The notes under the pieces: generated by a model
What the model saw: only the letters and a program-made list of their open reading frames with translations
Told to the model about the DNA's origin: nothing
Database searches by the model: none
Assembly (NCBI RefSeq): GCF_001590725.1
Contig: NZ_LQXR01000008.1
Span: 1-64,000, forward strand
Origin: Snodgrassella sp. CFCC 13594
GTDB taxonomy: Bacteria; Pseudomonadota; Gammaproteobacteria; Burkholderiales; Neisseriaceae
Direction of reading: 5' to 3'
Length of the DNA: 64,000 bases
Shown here: positions 1-8,762 of the stretch, one piece after another
Layout: each line of letters starts with the position of its first letter
Numbering within the stretch: position 1 is the stretch's first letter
Made by a program: the position numbers and the translations under genes

Positions 1-368
1 GCGGTTTGCATTGCAAAATATTGTATTGCACCCGGCAATAGTATTGAGCCTGCAACCATGGACGCAAGCACTTTGCCTTGTGCTGCGGACAATGCATTTA
101 AGGCATCGTCTGATGTTAAGCTATTAATTACTTTTAAAATGCCGGCTTTATCACTTGTTGCGGCTGGTACATTCTTAGCTACAATATCTTTGATGGCCGT
201 AAGAACCTGATTTTGTTTTGCTTCGACAGGTTCAATACCTGCATCTTGTAAAATCGCAATCAATTCAGCTTGTATTTGATTAAGATACCAGGCAGGCAAA
301 ATGGTACCCAGCTCAGTAATACCGTCGCCGTCGTGAAATAACTTATCCTGTGTTTTTATCGGATACAT
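1..368 (-). CDS. Phage tail fibre protein, N-terminal part (cut by window edge)
   Basis: Reads leftward from an ATG at 368 and runs off the window with no stop, so only about the first 122 residues are visible. The start directly follows the stop of the DUF2313 gene. In Mu-like phages the gene after gp48 is the tail fibre (Mu S). The visible part has a short polar N-terminus, a helical segment, and a stretch rich in Ala, Ser and Asp of the kind seen before collar/fibre repeats. It would bind the host surface. The receptor-binding end lies outside the window, so specificity cannot be judged. The assignment rests mainly on position. Confidence 0.7.
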   Translation of the reverse strand, partial: MYPIKTQDKLFHDGDGITELGTILPAWYLNQIQAELIAILQDAGIEPVEAKQNQVLTAIKDIVAKNVPAATSDKAGILKVINSLTSDDALNALSAAQGKVLASMVAGSILLPGAIQYFAMQT

Positions 369-935
369 TTATTTGCCCTCATAAGTAAATCTAATATCTG
401 TAAAAGCTGGTTTTAAATTTCTAAACATTGTTTCAATGACTGCATCACCATAGTCTGTCAATCTGTCGCCTGCAGCTGATACGCCAGCTCGAAAGTAAGC
501 GGCCTGACTGTTTGCATTATTAACATTCACCCACCACACCCACATGATGTCCTCACGTGCGAGCCGGTCACCGGCGCGATTAACGCCAGCGCGAAACGGC
601 TGTGGTTCTGTTATCGTTATGCTGTAGCCAATGGATGCTGCGAGCTGCTTAAAATACGGGATACTTAATCCGCCAATTTCGTTTAACTTTGCAAGCACAG
701 CTTGGATGCGTTGCTGTGCGTTTAGACCAACGCTGCTCAAGCCGAACTCTTGTTCCCATCGCAAAATATAGTTGCCTGATGTTCTTGGGTTAATAACACC
801 TAAAATTCGGCTTGCACTTGACTGCACACCATCCAAGCAATTGCCGTCGATTTCTGCTGCGGTTCTAATGCCTGATGCAGTGCGGTTATAAGAAACCGGT
901 GGCAAAAGTCGAAGTAATGTATCGGAATAACCCAT
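369..935 (-). CDS. Mu gp48-like baseplate/tail protein (DUF2313)
   Basis: A 188-residue protein matching the DUF2313 family (Mu gp48), a baseplate component placed between gp47 and the fibre. It starts at an ATG overlapping the gp47 stop (TAATG), the usual coupled arrangement. The N-terminal half carries the family's YxxxLLRLLPP-type opening. The C-terminal half contains two copies of the short motif FRAGVxxAGDRL (roughly residues 115 and 148), typical of this family. It probably fixes the fibre or wedge at the baseplate edge. No cysteine-rich or enzymatic motif is visible. Confidence 0.85.
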   Translation of the reverse strand: MGYSDTLLRLLPPVSYNRTASGIRTAAEIDGNCLDGVQSSASRILGVINPRTSGNYILRWEQEFGLSSVGLNAQQRIQAVLAKLNEIGGLSIPYFKQLAASIGYSITITEPQPFRAGVNRAGDRLAREDIMWVWWVNVNNANSQAAYFRAGVSAAGDRLTDYGDAVIETMFRNLKPAFTDIRFTYEGK

Positions 936-1987
936 TACATCGACTCAATTATCACGTTGCCAAGCATGAACCATTCAATCTTGCTTTCCATGTCAGCATC
1001 CATGTTGCCAGCGGGCATGGTCATGCTGCGGTCAATCACACCAGTGACATCACTAATCACGGCCTCCAACTGCGAAGCAATGATGCCGTCACCAGGCTGA
1101 ATGGCCGAGAAATACTCTTGCAAGGCTGCCTGAATATCAGCAGTGGCGCTGGCCAAGGTGGTACCGGACAATTTAACGGCGGCATGAATGTTGACCAGCG
1201 TTACGTCTGGCTTAATGACCAAGCTATTTTTAGCCGTAACCGGGCGCACAGAATCGATGTAGGCTTGAGTGGCGGCCACAATCTCATCACTCGGCACATT
1301 GCCCGCGCTGGTAATGACAATATCAACCGTACCCAAGCCGCGCCGCAGTGGGTACACATAGGCACTGGACACACCATCAACACTCAATGCCCAGTTTTTG
1401 TAATCGTATTTATTGCCGCCCGCGGCGGGGCGACGCAAAAGCTCAAGCAAACGGGAAAGCAACGCCGCATCTGTTTCTTGGTCTGTGCCGCCCACGGCTT
1501 CAATCAGTATCAAATCAGTGGCTACGCCGTTGGGCGCAGCCATGAATTGCGCCGATTGGTTGGTTTGGTTGTAAACGGCTCCGGCCGCAGTGGCAATGAT
1601 GTCTACCGTTGCAGTGCCCGTCGCGTCCATCGTGGCATCGGTTTGCGTGGTATAGAACACATCACCGCACTTGATTTGTGCACCGGCGGTAATGACGGAA
1701 CCGGCCACACCGCTGGCCGTGGCGGTGCCGCTGGCATAGGTCGCATTTTTGCGGCGAATGCCACGCAGGTTACAGTGGCGCTCTAAATATGCAGTATCTG
1801 CCGTATCAGGGAAAAACTGACGCAATACCCATGCTTGATGTGCGTATTGCCCAACAGCGCAACTGGCGAGCACACTTGCGCGAATGTAGTTGTCACTGTC
1901 TGTGCTGGTATCGGCGTTTGGCTGCAATGACACCAAATCACGCAAAATCGCGCTGCGAATTTCTTCAAATGTCGGGATTTGGCTCAT
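935..1987 (-). CDS. Baseplate J-like protein (Mu gp47)
   Basis: A 350-residue Baseplate_J family protein, the wedge component that joins hub to fibre network in contractile tails. The opening MSQIPTFEEIR, the SASxxYxRA-like early region and the DGVSSAYVYP segment near the middle are family features. The gene overlaps gp48 at its 3' end and lies 13 bases after gp46. It contains an exact copy of the uptake 12-mer at 1123-1134. A long open frame on the opposite strand (875-1786) is a shadow. Confidence 0.9.
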   Translation of the reverse strand: MSQIPTFEEIRSAILRDLVSLQPNADTSTDSDNYIRASVLASCAVGQYAHQAWVLRQFFPDTADTAYLERHCNLRGIRRKNATYASGTATASGVAGSVITAGAQIKCGDVFYTTQTDATMDATGTATVDIIATAAGAVYNQTNQSAQFMAAPNGVATDLILIEAVGGTDQETDAALLSRLLELLRRPAAGGNKYDYKNWALSVDGVSSAYVYPLRRGLGTVDIVITSAGNVPSDEIVAATQAYIDSVRPVTAKNSLVIKPDVTLVNIHAAVKLSGTTLASATADIQAALQEYFSAIQPGDGIIASQLEAVISDVTGVIDRSMTMPAGNMDADMESKIEWFMLGNVIIESM

Positions 1988-2000
1988 GATTAAACCTTAT

Positions 2001-2351
2001 TTAAATCACTTTTACAGGGTGTTCATAGCTGTATTTTTCACCAGCTGCTGTATCAATTTGGATGTGTAAATACAAATAGCCGTTATGCGGTTGCGTTTCT
2101 GTGATCGTTATCTCGCTCGCACGTCCGTCATCGACAATCGGCTGCAAGGCCTCTTGTGCATATTGACGAGCCAACATGCCAACACGGGTTAAATCTTTTT
2201 CACGCTGGATTAAGTGAAGCAATGAACCCAGCGCTGGGTCTGCCCAATAATCGCCCAAAGGTGTCATCAAGCGGATGTACACCGCATTTTGCAGGTTATC
2301 CAAGGTGCTGCCGGTGTAATCGCCGGTGCTGGGGTCAAGTGCTCTGTCCAT
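2001..2351 (-). CDS. Baseplate wedge protein, gp46/GP25-like (DUF6490-type tail lysozyme-like family)
   Basis: A 116-residue protein resembling Mu gp46: MDRALDPSTGDYTG at the start, then the ADPALGSLLH segment and a C-terminal EKYSYEH. Homologues form the gp25-like baseplate wedge. I chose the ATG at 2351 because the Mu protein begins at the equivalent MDR. An in-frame ATG at 2429 would add 26 unconserved residues and would run across the repeated late-promoter element at 2390-2405. It is the first gene of the last late block (gp46, gp47, gp48, fibre). Confidence 0.8.
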   Translation of the reverse strand: MDRALDPSTGDYTGSTLDNLQNAVYIRLMTPLGDYWADPALGSLLHLIQREKDLTRVGMLARQYAQEALQPIVDDGRASEITITETQPHNGYLYLHIQIDTAAGEKYSYEHPVKVI

Positions 2352-2389
2352 GTGCCCATTATGCCGCTGCCAATTGGGCAGTAGCATAG

Positions 2390-2405
2390 GAAGCGCTTCA
2401 GTGGG
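2390..2405 (-). promoter_or_regulatory. Late-promoter element 1 (before gp46)
   Basis: Minus-strand CCCACTGAAGCGCTTC, 38 bases before the gp46 ATG and directly after a terminator. It is one of four near-identical copies (also 7824, 14612, 23088). The inner GAAGCGCTTC is a perfect 10-base palindrome. A TATGCT hexamer follows at once and could serve as the -10. Inferred to be a Mor/C-activated late promoter. Confidence 0.6.
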
Positions 2406-2412
2406 TGCAGAT

Positions 2413-2440
2413 ATAAAAAGAGGCAGCACTGGGCTGCCTG
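2413..2440 (-). terminator. Terminator after gp45
   Basis: On the minus strand AGGCAG-CCCAGTG-CTGCCT is followed by CTTTTT. It lies between the gp45 stop and late element 1. The right arm includes 11 of 12 bases of the uptake sequence. Confidence 0.6.
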
Positions 2441-2461
2441 AAATGGGTTAACTGATTTAAA

Positions 2462-3094
2462 TTAGACTGGCTTGCCTACCCCCGCGACATGGTCATGACC
2501 ATGCAAGCTGATACCACTAGCAGTGACATCGCCATCTGTGGTGTAGCTACCGCCGCTTTGAGCAATGTTGCCGTTGAAACTGGCCCCACTACCGCCTTGA
2601 ATAGCCAGCCCGCCATTGCCATTGATTTGGCCAGCCGCTGTAACTTCCTGTGTGCAATTAACATTGGGCGCATCAATATCAACACCGCTGGGCGCTTTGA
2701 TATTCAATTTTTCACAGTCAATATCAATGATGCGTCCTTTCTTCAGCGTAATTGAGGCGCCATCTTGGTTGTATACAGACACTTCACCAGATGCCAACGA
2801 TTTAACGCGATAGCTGCCGTTTTCTGTGGCCACAATAATGCCATGGCTGGTAGCACCGCCCAGCGGGATCACAACCACTTCAGTGCCAGGTGGGGGGTTA
2901 CTGGTGAAACCGAATTGCTGCATGTGTTCGATGTCTTGCAGTGTTTCGTCAGCCAGCCCAGATACCTGGGCACGTTGCACGTTCTCGCCGCTGTTCACCA
3001 GTGTCAACTTCCCACGGAACGCCTGGCGGATGGCATCGCTCGCATCATTCACAACAGCCTTGGTTTTTTTGGCCAACTTGGCAATGGGGTTCAT
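2462..3094 (-). CDS. Baseplate spike / tail puncturing protein (Mu gp45)
   Basis: A 210-residue protein of the Mu gp45 family, the central spike that pierces the outer membrane. An OB-like N-terminal domain is followed by Gly/Asn/Ser-rich segments consistent with a triple beta-helix. Near the C-terminus sits HGHDH, the His-x-His type site that binds iron at the spike tip in this family. It overlaps the gp44 stop by four bases (ATGA) and is the last gene before a terminator, closing the tape measure-gp43-gp44-gp45 block. Confidence 0.88.
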   Translation of the reverse strand: MNPIAKLAKKTKAVVNDASDAIRQAFRGKLTLVNSGENVQRAQVSGLADETLQDIEHMQQFGFTSNPPPGTEVVVIPLGGATSHGIIVATENGSYRVKSLASGEVSVYNQDGASITLKKGRIIDIDCEKLNIKAPSGVDIDAPNVNCTQEVTAAGQINGNGGLAIQGGSGASFNGNIAQSGGSYTTDGDVTASGISLHGHDHVAGVGKPV

Positions 3095-4248
3095 ATCGTC
3101 GCTAACTCCGTTGGTGCCTTTTTGGATTTACTGGTTTTCGCTTTGTTGGTCACGCCTTTTTTCTTGCCTTTCCGCTTACGGGCTTTCTCTGATTTTTCAG
3201 CGTAGGCATCAGGCACCCACACACCATCTTCTTTAAGTCGCAATTCGGTGGTGGTGCCATCGTAACGACTGAGCATAAAGCGCCGACCCATGAGAAAGAA
3301 AATCGCGTCGATACCTTCTTCTTCATCGATGACATGCACCCGTTGACCAGGCTGCCACAACACACCATCTTGGGTTTTGTGGTCAGGCACAGTAATCGTC
3401 AGCGTAAAGCCGTCTAGCTTCCAATCCGACAACATTTTTTTGGCCTGCTTTTGCAATGCATCTAAATTTTCAGCATCGCTCACCACCACGGTTTTCGGTT
3501 TATGCAATGTCATAGTGGGGTCTTTATAAACCCACTTTAAATCGTGTTTACTGCTATTGCCAGCCCGCCCATGGCTTTGCCCAAGAAAGGTCACTTCTGA
3601 AAAACGGCTCTCGGTATCGTGCTCAACCTGAATGCTCTGAATGTTGTGACGTGTGTCTGTGCGACTGTGGCAGAGTGTAGCCACTGGCTTGCTTGAATAA
3701 TCAGGGCCACCAATCACCAACGTGCCGTTGGGCTCAAACCAAGGATGTAAACCCACGCTATTGGCTACCTTAGTCAGCGCCTGCCAGACGGTTTCGCCTG
3801 GCTCGATGTCAATCTTGTCCAGTGTGGGGTTCTTCTCTGATTTCAACACCACGCTTTTGATTTGTGTCCAGCCTGCGGCCAGTTTTTTAGCAGCGGCCAA
3901 TACCGTCATACCCTTGACGTTAATTTGAGGGGCGGAGCAATCCACAAGCAGCCCAGCCAGATCGCGGCCAGAGAGTGTGATTTGACGATTCCCTTTGCTG
4001 ACTGTTTTAACCTGATTGCCGATAATGCCCGTCATGACCACCTGGTCATTAATAACAACTTCACACTGATCACCGCTGTAATCTTCAACCGATGTTTGTG
4101 CCATGGCCAAACCAGTCTCAAAATTGAATGCATCGGCCGGAATCAGAAAGTCACTGTCGATGTCATAGCTTTGCCAATCCTTGTGCTCCTTGCCGCCAAT
4201 GCGCACCACCACAGTATTGCCGTATGGGTATGGGGTTTTATTTGACAT
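3091..4248 (-). CDS. Baseplate hub protein (Mu gp44 / gpP-like)
   Basis: A 385-residue tail hub protein of the Mu gp44 (gpD/gp27-like) family, which forms the ring above the spike. The N-terminus (NTVVVRIGGKEHKDW) and the middle (SVGLHPWFEPNGTLVIG) match the family. The last 40 residues are very rich in Lys, Arg and Ser, a basic tail probably exposed or disordered. It overlaps gp43 by 11 bases upstream and gp45 by four bases downstream, so the three are translated as a coupled set. Confidence 0.85.
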   Translation of the reverse strand: MSNKTPYPYGNTVVVRIGGKEHKDWQSYDIDSDFLIPADAFNFETGLAMAQTSVEDYSGDQCEVVINDQVVMTGIIGNQVKTVSKGNRQITLSGRDLAGLLVDCSAPQINVKGMTVLAAAKKLAAGWTQIKSVVLKSEKNPTLDKIDIEPGETVWQALTKVANSVGLHPWFEPNGTLVIGGPDYSSKPVATLCHSRTDTRHNIQSIQVEHDTESRFSEVTFLGQSHGRAGNSSKHDLKWVYKDPTMTLHKPKTVVVSDAENLDALQKQAKKMLSDWKLDGFTLTITVPDHKTQDGVLWQPGQRVHVIDEEEGIDAIFFLMGRRFMLSRYDGTTTELRLKEDGVWVPDAYAEKSEKARKRKGKKKGVTNKAKTSKSKKAPTELATI

Positions 4249-5560
4249 AGTAGTTCATCCAGTCGCCGCGGCTGATAAAGCTAGGGTGGGTCAAGTGCGG
4301 GTTGAGCCGCATCAATTCTTCAGTACGACCAATATCAGCATAAAAGGCATGCGCAAACTGGTGAATGGTGCCGTCAAACTCGGCTTGCCGCACACGCAGC
4401 GGTGGCTTTTGTGCAATCAGCGCCAACACCAAGGCATTGAATTGAGATGCTGATTGACGCAAGAGTTCAATCGTCTGATTGGTACTGGTATACAGAGCAG
4501 TAGCCTGCGGGCTCTTGGCAGCTTCGGCCAGCGTGTAGGTTGCACGCAAAGCATCAATTTGTGTCTGGATACGATTTCGCAGGTTATTATTAACGTGCAT
4601 CAATTCAGTGGCGGTGATGGTGTCACTGTCATTTTCAATTAGCTCAACCGAAATTCTGATTAATATCCCAATATTAATCAGCGCCAACAGTTGTGCAATC
4701 GGCTGCATTTGCCGCTCTGTAACTTTGTGAATTCGGCGCGTGGCCACATCACTGCTGTCACCTTGCCCCGTCAAAATACTGGATGGCAATGCAGTAATTT
4801 CGGTCACCTTATCCGCAGTGGCGTCATAGCGCTGGCGAGCACCGAGCACGCTCTCGCCCTGGGCTGCCTCAGCACTCAGCCCAACATCCAACATCGTGGC
4901 CAGCTGAGCGGCTTGTGACGCGCTAGCAGTACTGAATGCTGATGTTGAATAGCTCCCACCATCGGGATATTTTGTGCTGTCTAAATCAAAAGCATTGCGT
5001 ACCGCTGCAACCACGCCTTTTAACCCAGACCACAAACCCAAAGCACTGCCCCAAATCGCCGAAACACCATTTTTAACGGCGATGGCCAAATCAACATACT
5101 CAAGCACTTGGTCAATGTAGCCGTTGAGTGTATCCAAAATGTCTTCTAATTTGGCCAGCCATGCATTTTCAAACACAAATATCGGCTGGGCCTCGGTGGC
5201 TTCCCGAAAAGTAATATCCAGCGCCACATAATTGACCATATCTGCTTCGGTGTGAAATGACCATGACGAAGCAATCATGTTCTGCATGCGCCCGAAAAAC
5301 GGATGCACAAGCACGCCAGCGCCTTGCTCTTCGAGCGCATTCATCAGCGCCACCATTTTGGCATCAAAGCCCAAGCCGTAATACACGGCCGATACTTGGC
5401 ATTGACGCCCCTGTGTGCCCATATCCTCCAAATCAATGCCGTTCACAAACGGCCGCGCGTGCTCTGCCAATGCTTTTTCGTTGCGATCATCAACCGACAG
5501 CACATCAAATGCGGTGCCTTTATAGGATGCGGGTTGCAAATTGTTGTACCACATGCTCAT
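4238..5560 (-). CDS. Mu gp43-like protein (DNA circularisation family N-terminal domain)
   Basis: A 440-residue protein. Its first ~90 residues match the DNA_circ_N family found in Mu gp43 tail proteins (PASYKGTAFDVLSVDD, then an HPFFG motif near 85). The family name is historical. Position between tape measure and hub indicates a tail/baseplate role. The last ~50 residues (FAHAFYADIGRTEELMRLNP) resemble a LysM-like or peptidoglycan-contact module, a weak guess. The start overlaps the tape-measure stop (ATGA). Confidence 0.8.
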   Translation of the reverse strand: MSMWYNNLQPASYKGTAFDVLSVDDRNEKALAEHARPFVNGIDLEDMGTQGRQCQVSAVYYGLGFDAKMVALMNALEEQGAGVLVHPFFGRMQNMIASSWSFHTEADMVNYVALDITFREATEAQPIFVFENAWLAKLEDILDTLNGYIDQVLEYVDLAIAVKNGVSAIWGSALGLWSGLKGVVAAVRNAFDLDSTKYPDGGSYSTSAFSTASASQAAQLATMLDVGLSAEAAQGESVLGARQRYDATADKVTEITALPSSILTGQGDSSDVATRRIHKVTERQMQPIAQLLALINIGILIRISVELIENDSDTITATELMHVNNNLRNRIQTQIDALRATYTLAEAAKSPQATALYTSTNQTIELLRQSASQFNALVLALIAQKPPLRVRQAEFDGTIHQFAHAFYADIGRTEELMRLNPHLTHPSFISRGDWMNYYVK

Positions 5561-7755
5561 TGCGCACCTCCGCGATTAAACATTGAGTACTGCTGGCGCG
5601 AAACTTGTTCGGCAACCACTCGGCCATCGAGGGTTACGCTGATGTTGTTTTGAATGGTTTGCTGCTGGCTGGCCAGCGTGCCATTGATGCGATCAAGCTG
5701 GCCGCCCAATGTGGCGGTATTAGTCTGCATGGCTGCCTGAAAATCGGCGGTTTGTTTTATGAACATCGGCTGCATTTTTTCAACCGGCAATTGAGGAGGC
5801 TGTCCAGTCGCAGCTTTACCTGCTTGGCCACCGCCTAGGGCTTGCTGCTGTTGCTGGCGACGGATGGCTTCTGCTGATAATGGAGGACGCACTTGCGGGT
5901 TTTGCATGCGCATTTTGCGCATCCGCTCATCTTCACCGGCATTTAAACTCTCTGAGTGAAAGAGTAGGCCAGCACCAAAGCCACCCATGCCCAATTTAGG
6001 GGAGTTGAGTAAAAACCGGCCACCGCCGCCCAACATCCGACCACCCCATTTAAGTAAACCTCCCACTTTTGAGGCTCCGCCTTTCAATACTTGGCCAGCT
6101 GTAGATGCACCACCTTTTAATATTCCGCCCACTGCACCTTTACCACCGCCCATTAATGCCATGAGCCCCAACGCACCACTCGCCGCGGTTGCTGCCGCAG
6201 CAAGAGCTGTTAAAGCCAATGTTGCATTGGGGAATTCAGCTGTAAATGCGGTCCATTTCGACTGTAAATTATTTAATGGATCGGTGGTATCGGAACGACC
6301 AAGCATGGCCAAAGATGTGTCTCTTTCTTGCTTAAAGAGATCATCGCGACTTTTTACATCAATATTTTTTTTAACTAAACTGTCTGCTGGCTTTAGCTCC
6401 AATAAACCTTGAATATATTCTTGCATTTGCTTGGAATCTACTGCAGCATTTAAACCTGCTTTTGCTTGAATGTCCGGCAGCAATGATGACAGCACAAAAC
6501 CTTTCATAATATTCATTTGATTTGCTGCTGTTTTGTCTCCGCCGTCTGCTTTAAGTTTGAGGCTTTGATATTCTTTATCACGAGCCAGCATGGTATCAGC
6601 CAAGCGTGCCAGCACTTCCACCGCATTTTCACCGTTGCCAGCGCCTTTCAAAACCGATCCCTGCCAATCTATACCCTTTCCCGGTTCGGTAGGGTGAGCC
6701 ATTTTTTTAAGTCGTTTTGTTGTGTCAGCAGATAACGTTTTTTCTAATAAATTTCTGATGTTATTGGCAGCTTCGCTATTTGAGCCAGCTTTATTAGATG
6801 AGGACTGCAGCATAGAAAGAAGATAATCAAATCCTTGCATGCCGCTCAAGCCTGATGATTTTGCGGCAGGCAGCAATGCTGGCAATTCTCGTACCATATC
6901 TGCAATTTCAAAATTACCCTGCATGCCTGACTTCATTGCGTGCTCAAACGCTTGCCCTAAATCTGCATTTTTAAACCCATAATCCGACAAAACTTTCATG
7001 AGTTTTGCAGTATCTTCGGGATTATATTGTCCTGGTCTTTCTGCAGATGCAATCATGGCTTTGTAAGATTCTCGCGAGCTACTTTTTGCTTCGTTGAAAC
7101 TCATGCCGTTTGCCATCATGCTGTTAATTAAATCCAGTCCTACATCGGCATTGCCACCATTTTCCCTGACCAATTGTGTGACCAAATCCTTAATTTGCTT
7201 CTTGCCCTTAGTTGCAATCCAGTCGGCGGATTTTGTGTTGTCTTCACCAAATGCCTGCCACGCCACTTGAGTGACATTGGCTTGTAATTGTTTTTGGTCA
7301 TCCATTGCGGGCTTGAGAACAGCGCCAGCCGCTGCCGTGGCTGCAATGGCCGCGCCACCGATCTGCATGCCTTTTTGCAGTTTTGATGAGCGCCCGAGCT
7401 CTTCATTTAATTCTCGAATGCGAAGACGGGATGCTTTAGCCGCGCGTTGTAATTCATTTTGTGATGCCTTACCACTGCGGGACAATGCGGTGTAGGCTTG
7501 TTGGGTGCGCAGAATCTCCCTTTGAATATCCCTTTCAGAACGGACGCCCAACCGGGCGCGCGCGGCGCTGGCTTGCCTGTTTTCTCGCTCAGTGCGGCGG
7601 ATGATATTTTCTTGTGCGCGACCGGCTTTCTCACTTTCTTGCACAGCTGCTGTCGCAGTGCGTTTGATATTGTCTTCCATTTGCTTCAACGCACGGCTAA
7701 CCCCAGCCTCCTTGGCTGCCAGCGTTAGTAGCAATTTCATATTTCCACCAGCCAT
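5557..7755 (-). CDS. Tail tape measure protein (Mu gp42)
   Basis: A 732-residue tape measure protein setting tail length. The N-terminal ~130 residues are strongly charged coiled coil (many Arg/Glu/Ala). Then comes the phage-tail tape-measure core (about 150-400), a hydrophobic Ala/Gly-rich stretch near 515-550 that could insert into the host membrane, Gly/Lys-rich repeats (KGGASxxGxLLK) and a Gln-rich region near 640. ATG 7755 or the in-frame ATG 7740 (preceded by GGTGGAA) could be the start. It opens a late block, 68 bases after late element 2. Confidence 0.9.
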   Translation of the reverse strand: MAGGNMKLLLTLAAKEAGVSRALKQMEDNIKRTATAAVQESEKAGRAQENIIRRTERENRQASAARARLGVRSERDIQREILRTQQAYTALSRSGKASQNELQRAAKASRLRIRELNEELGRSSKLQKGMQIGGAAIAATAAAGAVLKPAMDDQKQLQANVTQVAWQAFGEDNTKSADWIATKGKKQIKDLVTQLVRENGGNADVGLDLINSMMANGMSFNEAKSSSRESYKAMIASAERPGQYNPEDTAKLMKVLSDYGFKNADLGQAFEHAMKSGMQGNFEIADMVRELPALLPAAKSSGLSGMQGFDYLLSMLQSSSNKAGSNSEAANNIRNLLEKTLSADTTKRLKKMAHPTEPGKGIDWQGSVLKGAGNGENAVEVLARLADTMLARDKEYQSLKLKADGGDKTAANQMNIMKGFVLSSLLPDIQAKAGLNAAVDSKQMQEYIQGLLELKPADSLVKKNIDVKSRDDLFKQERDTSLAMLGRSDTTDPLNNLQSKWTAFTAEFPNATLALTALAAAATAASGALGLMALMGGGKGAVGGILKGGASTAGQVLKGGASKVGGLLKWGGRMLGGGGRFLLNSPKLGMGGFGAGLLFHSESLNAGEDERMRKMRMQNPQVRPPLSAEAIRRQQQQQALGGGQAGKAATGQPPQLPVEKMQPMFIKQTADFQAAMQTNTATLGGQLDRINGTLASQQQTIQNNISVTLDGRVVAEQVSRQQYSMFNRGGAQ

Positions 7756-7761
7756 AAAAAT

Positions 7762-7808
7762 AGCCTTTAAACGGTCAATAACACATGGTTAATTGTCGCT
7801 TAAAGGCT
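7762..7808 (-). other. Inverted repeat in the tape-measure leader
   Basis: AGCCTTTAA and TTAAAGGCT are separated by 29 bases in the 5' leader between late element 2 and the tape-measure start. The second arm is followed on the minus strand by ATTTTTATG. It could fold in mRNA and mask the start, or it could be fortuitous. Confidence 0.35.
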
Positions 7809-7823
7809 GTCCACAGAGGATGG

Positions 7824-7838
7824 GAAGTGTTTCAGTGG
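7824..7838 (-). promoter_or_regulatory. Late-promoter element 2 (before tape measure)
   Basis: Minus-strand CCACTGAAACACTTC, the most divergent of four copies (two changes in the palindromic core), 68 bases before the tape-measure start. A weak CATCCT hexamer sits at the -10 position used in element 1. The position fits a late promoter for the tape measure-gp43-gp44-gp45 block. Confidence 0.5.
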
Positions 7839-7845
7839 TACCGTT

Positions 7846-8412
7846 TTATTTTGCTTTTAACCCCACCCCCACAACATTACTATTTTTCTCAGAGGCTACA
7901 TGATAAATATTATCTTCAAAATTAAATTCACTCGAATGCTCCCCATTATCTTTGGCTTGTGCGATAGTTCCAGTAATGCTTCCAAATAGCTCTCGCCAGA
8001 GCTCACTTCGCTCAGCGTCTGGTTTGTTTAAATATGGAGAAACCATGATTTGAATCGAGGCCAGCATTTTATTCACATTTTCGTTGGTATTATCGCTTTT
8101 AATATACCCAGATGCCAAAGTCAGAACCTGTTTTGACTCATTCATATCAATGGAGGTAAAACCGTATTTCGTTTCAATATCAAGTTTATAGCCGCATTCA
8201 TTTTTAACTACATTTTTATTTATCACTTCTGCCGATAAACCTGCTTTTTTCAAACCCTCTCCCATGTTTGCCAATAAATCATCAACATTAATCCCTATGG
8301 GCTTCTGACAGTTTGCTACCGCAACAGATGATGCTTCATTAGATTCTTGCTGCTTTTCGGCCCCACATGCAGCGAGCATAGATGCAATTAACAAGACTAA
8401 TATGTTTCTCAT
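7846..8412 (-). CDS. Prophage-encoded lipoprotein (cargo gene, unknown function)
   Basis: A 188-residue lipoprotein. The signal peptide MRNILVLLIASMLAAC ends in a lipobox (LAAC), so the mature protein starts at Cys and is membrane anchored. The start at 8412 is supported by GGGGAG eight bases upstream. The mature part is soluble-looking, with two further Cys residues, and I recognise no family. It lies between the tail-chaperone pair and the tape measure, behind a terminator and before a late promoter, and is poorer in G+C than its neighbours: signs of a cargo (moron) gene. Superinfection exclusion at the cell surface is a reasonable but untested guess. Confidence 0.75.
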   Translation of the reverse strand: MRNILVLLIASMLAACGAEKQQESNEASSVAVANCQKPIGINVDDLLANMGEGLKKAGLSAEVINKNVVKNECGYKLDIETKYGFTSIDMNESKQVLTLASGYIKSDNTNENVNKMLASIQIMVSPYLNKPDAERSELWRELFGSITGTIAQAKDNGEHSSEFNFEDNIYHVASEKNSNVVGVGLKAK

Positions 8413-8437
8413 TACAACTCCCCTAATTAAGTAAAAC

Positions 8438-8466
8438 AAAGCCCCATCACACGATGAGGCTTTTAG
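8438..8466 (-). terminator. Terminator after tail chaperone
   Basis: Minus-strand AAAGCCTCATCG...TGATGGGGCTTTG hairpin just after the chaperone frame-2 stop (8481). It closes the block that starts with the protease gene. Confidence 0.6.
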
Positions 8467-8480
8467 TTTAACTGAGGATA

Positions 8481-8762
8481 TTAAGTCTCGGTAGCGGCAG
8501 ATTTCTCACTGGGCTTTTTCCGTCTTTGAGAAATAACAACCCCTTCGTCACTGATGCCGAGACTCTCAAACACAGTTTCTAGCCATGCAGACAATTCGGC
8601 GTGACACATTTCGGCAATTGCAGTTGGCATAATCATCGACTTAGCCATAATCACACATGCTTGCCGGTAGTTTTTGTGTGCTACTTGGTAATTTGGCCGC
8701 TGGGGCCGCTTTTTTCTGATGTGTTTACATGGCCAGCGGCTGGAGACTTTACCCGCAAACAC
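8481..8762 (-). CDS. Tail assembly chaperone, -1 frame extension (gpGT-like)
   Basis: This frame overlaps the 3' end of the preceding gene in the -1 register and has no convincing start of its own. It is probably translated by ribosomal slippage at the six-A run at 8710-8715 (minus strand GAAAAAAGC). The fused product would be about 190 residues. The segment KSMIMPTAIAEMCHAELSAW onward is a helical, charged tail. Programmed slippage between the two genes before the tape measure is a conserved feature of long-tailed phages (lambda G-GT; Mu uses a different shift). Confidence 0.6.
   Translation of the reverse strand: MFAGKVSSRWPCKHIRKKRPQRPNYQVAHKNYRQACVIMAKSMIMPTAIAEMCHAELSAWLETVFESLGISDEGVVISQRRKKPSEKSAATET

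Noticed and set aside
875..1786. 303-codon open frame opposite the baseplate J gene
   Set aside because: It is an antisense shadow of a strongly supported gene, with no ribosome site and a low-complexity His/Gly-rich product.
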